From: Elusimicrobia bacterium CG08_land_8_20_14_0_20_59_10
Lineage (GTDB): Bacteria > Elusimicrobiota > Elusimicrobia > Elusimicrobiales > UBA9959
Direction of reading: 5' to 3'
Length of the DNA stretch: 7,051 bases
Assembly (NCBI GenBank): GCA_002779045.1
Contig: PEXO01000006.1
Span: 1 to 7,051 of the forward strand
Positions within the stretch are counted from its first letter, which is position 1. Each line of letters starts with the position of its first letter. The notes beneath the pieces were generated by a model, which did no database searches, was not told the DNA's origin, and saw nothing but the letters and a program-made list of their open reading frames with translations. Shown here piece by piece: positions 6,057-7,051 of the stretch. The position numbers and the translations under genes were made by a program.

Positions 6057-6932
6057 ATGATCAAATCCCGCACAGCCGCCCTCTGCCTCTGCGCCGCGCT
6101 ACTTGTCCCGGCGCCGGCGGTTTCCGCCGCCCAAACGCCGGAGGAGCGTATAGAGCTTACCACTGTGGACGGCTGGAACCTGAACGCGCGCTATGCCAAA
6201 GCCGCCGAAGGCGCGCCCACCGTGGTGATGATTCATACGCAGAAAAGCGACCTTACGGAATGGAAGAACTGGTTCAAGCCGATGAGGCGCTACGGCTTCG
6301 GCTACCTGGCTATAGACCTGCGCGGGCACGGCAACAGCTTTATGACTCCGGACGGCTCCACCACTTCCTGGAAAACCTTCGCGCGAAGCGGCCCCGACAA
6401 CGAGTACAACCGGATGCTGCGCGACGTGGACGCAGCGCTGGCCTACCTTTCCACCAATTCCGTGACCGCCGACACTATAGTGCTGGCGGGCTCGGTGCTG
6501 GGCGCGAACCTGGCCATAAAGGCCGCTGCCATACACCAGGACATCTCCATGGTGATAGCCCTTTCCCCCGCGCTGAACGCATATGATGTGCTGTCGGTGA
6601 ACCCGCTGCGCGCCTACGGAAAAAGGCCGCTGCTTATTGTGGCCGGCGCGGATAAGCTGCGCCAGTACAAGGAATTCCAGCTCTTGAACGATATAGCCAA
6701 GACCGCCTGCGGCAAGAGCAATGTGACCGTTATAGTGGAGGCCAGGGGAATAGGCCCCAGCCTGGTGACGAAATACAATGTGCGGCGCATACTGGACTGG
6801 ATAAAGAACCCGCGCAGACCGCCCGCGGTGGAATTCTCCACGGCGCCGGTCTCAGAACTAACCCCCGAACCCGGCGGCCGGGAACGAGCGCCGGAAGAGG
6901 AATGGCAGGAACTGCCGGAGTACCGGCCATGA
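6057..6932 (+). CDS. Secreted alpha/beta-hydrolase-fold protein, probable pseudo-enzyme
   Basis: A 291-residue protein with a Sec signal peptide (hydrophobic 7-17, likely cleavage AVSA|AQ after residue 24). The alpha/beta-hydrolase core runs about 31-250: PTVVMIHTQ (54-62, the oxyanion-strand HG-like region), LAIDLRGHGNS (84-94), nucleophile-elbow region VLAGSVLGANLA (142-153), YGKRPLLIVAG (187-197) and the last helix RRILDWIKN. Active relatives normally read G-x-S-x-G and then an A-G-H-G block. Here these read G145-S-V-L-G149, with Val at the nucleophile place and Ser one residue early, and G231-I-G233, with Ile where the His is expected. The acid position also seems shifted (GADK). This suggests loss of hydrolase activity and perhaps a binding role; it is inferred without an alignment. 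A 40-residue Pro/Glu-rich tail (251-291) follows. It lies 13 bases after ndk with no obvious Shine-Dalgarno, and its TGA overlaps the murQ ATG. Confidence 0.85.
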   Translation: MIKSRTAALCLCAALLVPAPAVSAAQTPEERIELTTVDGWNLNARYAKAAEGAPTVVMIHTQKSDLTEWKNWFKPMRRYGFGYLAIDLRGHGNSFMTPDGSTTSWKTFARSGPDNEYNRMLRDVDAALAYLSTNSVTADTIVLAGSVLGANLAIKAAAIHQDISMVIALSPALNAYDVLSVNPLRAYGKRPLLIVAGADKLRQYKEFQLLNDIAKTACGKSNVTVIVEARGIGPSLVTKYNVRRILDWIKNPRRPPAVEFSTAPVSELTPEPGGRERAPEEEWQELPEYRP

Positions 6933-7051
6933 AACACACTGACGCTTTCTCCACATATTCCCAGCTGCCTACTGAGCAGAACAACCCGCGCACCCGCGAC
7001 CTGGACCGCATGCCGCTGCGCCGTGTGCTTGAAAAGCTGAACTACGAAGAT
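6929..7051 (+). CDS. murQ: N-acetylmuramic acid 6-phosphate etherase (5' part only)
   Basis: The first 41 codons of a gene cut by the window edge. SQLPTEQNNPRTRDLDRM (11-28) followed by VLEKLNYED matches the start of MurQ, whose family reads LxTExxNxxTxxLDxM then a helix ending in NxED. MurQ is a cytoplasmic SIS-domain enzyme that removes D-lactate from MurNAc-6-phosphate to give GlcNAc-6-phosphate during peptidoglycan recycling. The SIS domain itself lies beyond the window, so the call rests on the N-terminal motif. The ATG overlaps the upstream TGA (ATGA), and GGAG at 6917-6920 gives a well-placed ribosome site inside the preceding gene, so the two are probably coupled. Confidence 0.82.
   Translation, partial: MKHTDAFSTYSQLPTEQNNPRTRDLDRMPLRRVLEKLNYED

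Noticed and set aside
5510..6163. Minus-strand open frame opposite ndk
   Set aside because: It is a shadow of ndk, whose catalytic motifs and ribosome site are clear.

Overview
The window looks like a chromosomal, GC-rich segment from a diderm (outer-membrane) bacterium. The diderm call rests on a LolC/E-type permease with its LolD ATPase, which serve lipoprotein export to an outer membrane, and on two proteins with Sec signal peptides. Isoleucine is mostly written ATA despite the high GC. Together with the gene content this made me think of Elusimicrobiota or a similar lineage, but that is a low-confidence impression; no rRNA or other marker for placement is present.

Layout: positions 1-163 hold no gene I can assign and end in a hairpin plus T-rich tract that suits termination of leftward transcription. 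From 5398 down to 164 everything is on the minus strand, in transcription order: a lone response-regulator receiver, lysS (class II lysyl-tRNA synthetase, overlapping the receiver by 4 bases), a 169-base gap dominated by a 17-base perfect inverted repeat, a lolC/E-type permease, lolD, and a secreted plant-type GH13 alpha-amylase. A consensus TTGACA sits upstream of the receiver and another just upstream of the amylase, so the amylase may have its own promoter. From 5564 onward genes are on the plus strand: ndk (nucleoside diphosphate kinase, longer than usual), a secreted alpha/beta-hydrolase-fold protein, and the first 41 codons of murQ, which overlaps the hydrolase by 4 bases and runs off the window.

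How the genes fit together: most are housekeeping (translation, lipoprotein sorting, nucleotide metabolism, peptidoglycan recycling). The points of real interest are the lysS-lolC inverted-repeat element; the hydrolase-fold protein, whose nucleophile elbow reads G-S-V-L-G and whose usual catalytic-His position reads G-I-G, suggesting a pseudo-enzyme translationally coupled to murQ; the plant-like amylase; and the receiver translationally coupled to lysS. I see no CRISPR array, insertion sequence, tRNA, rRNA or recognisable defence system.
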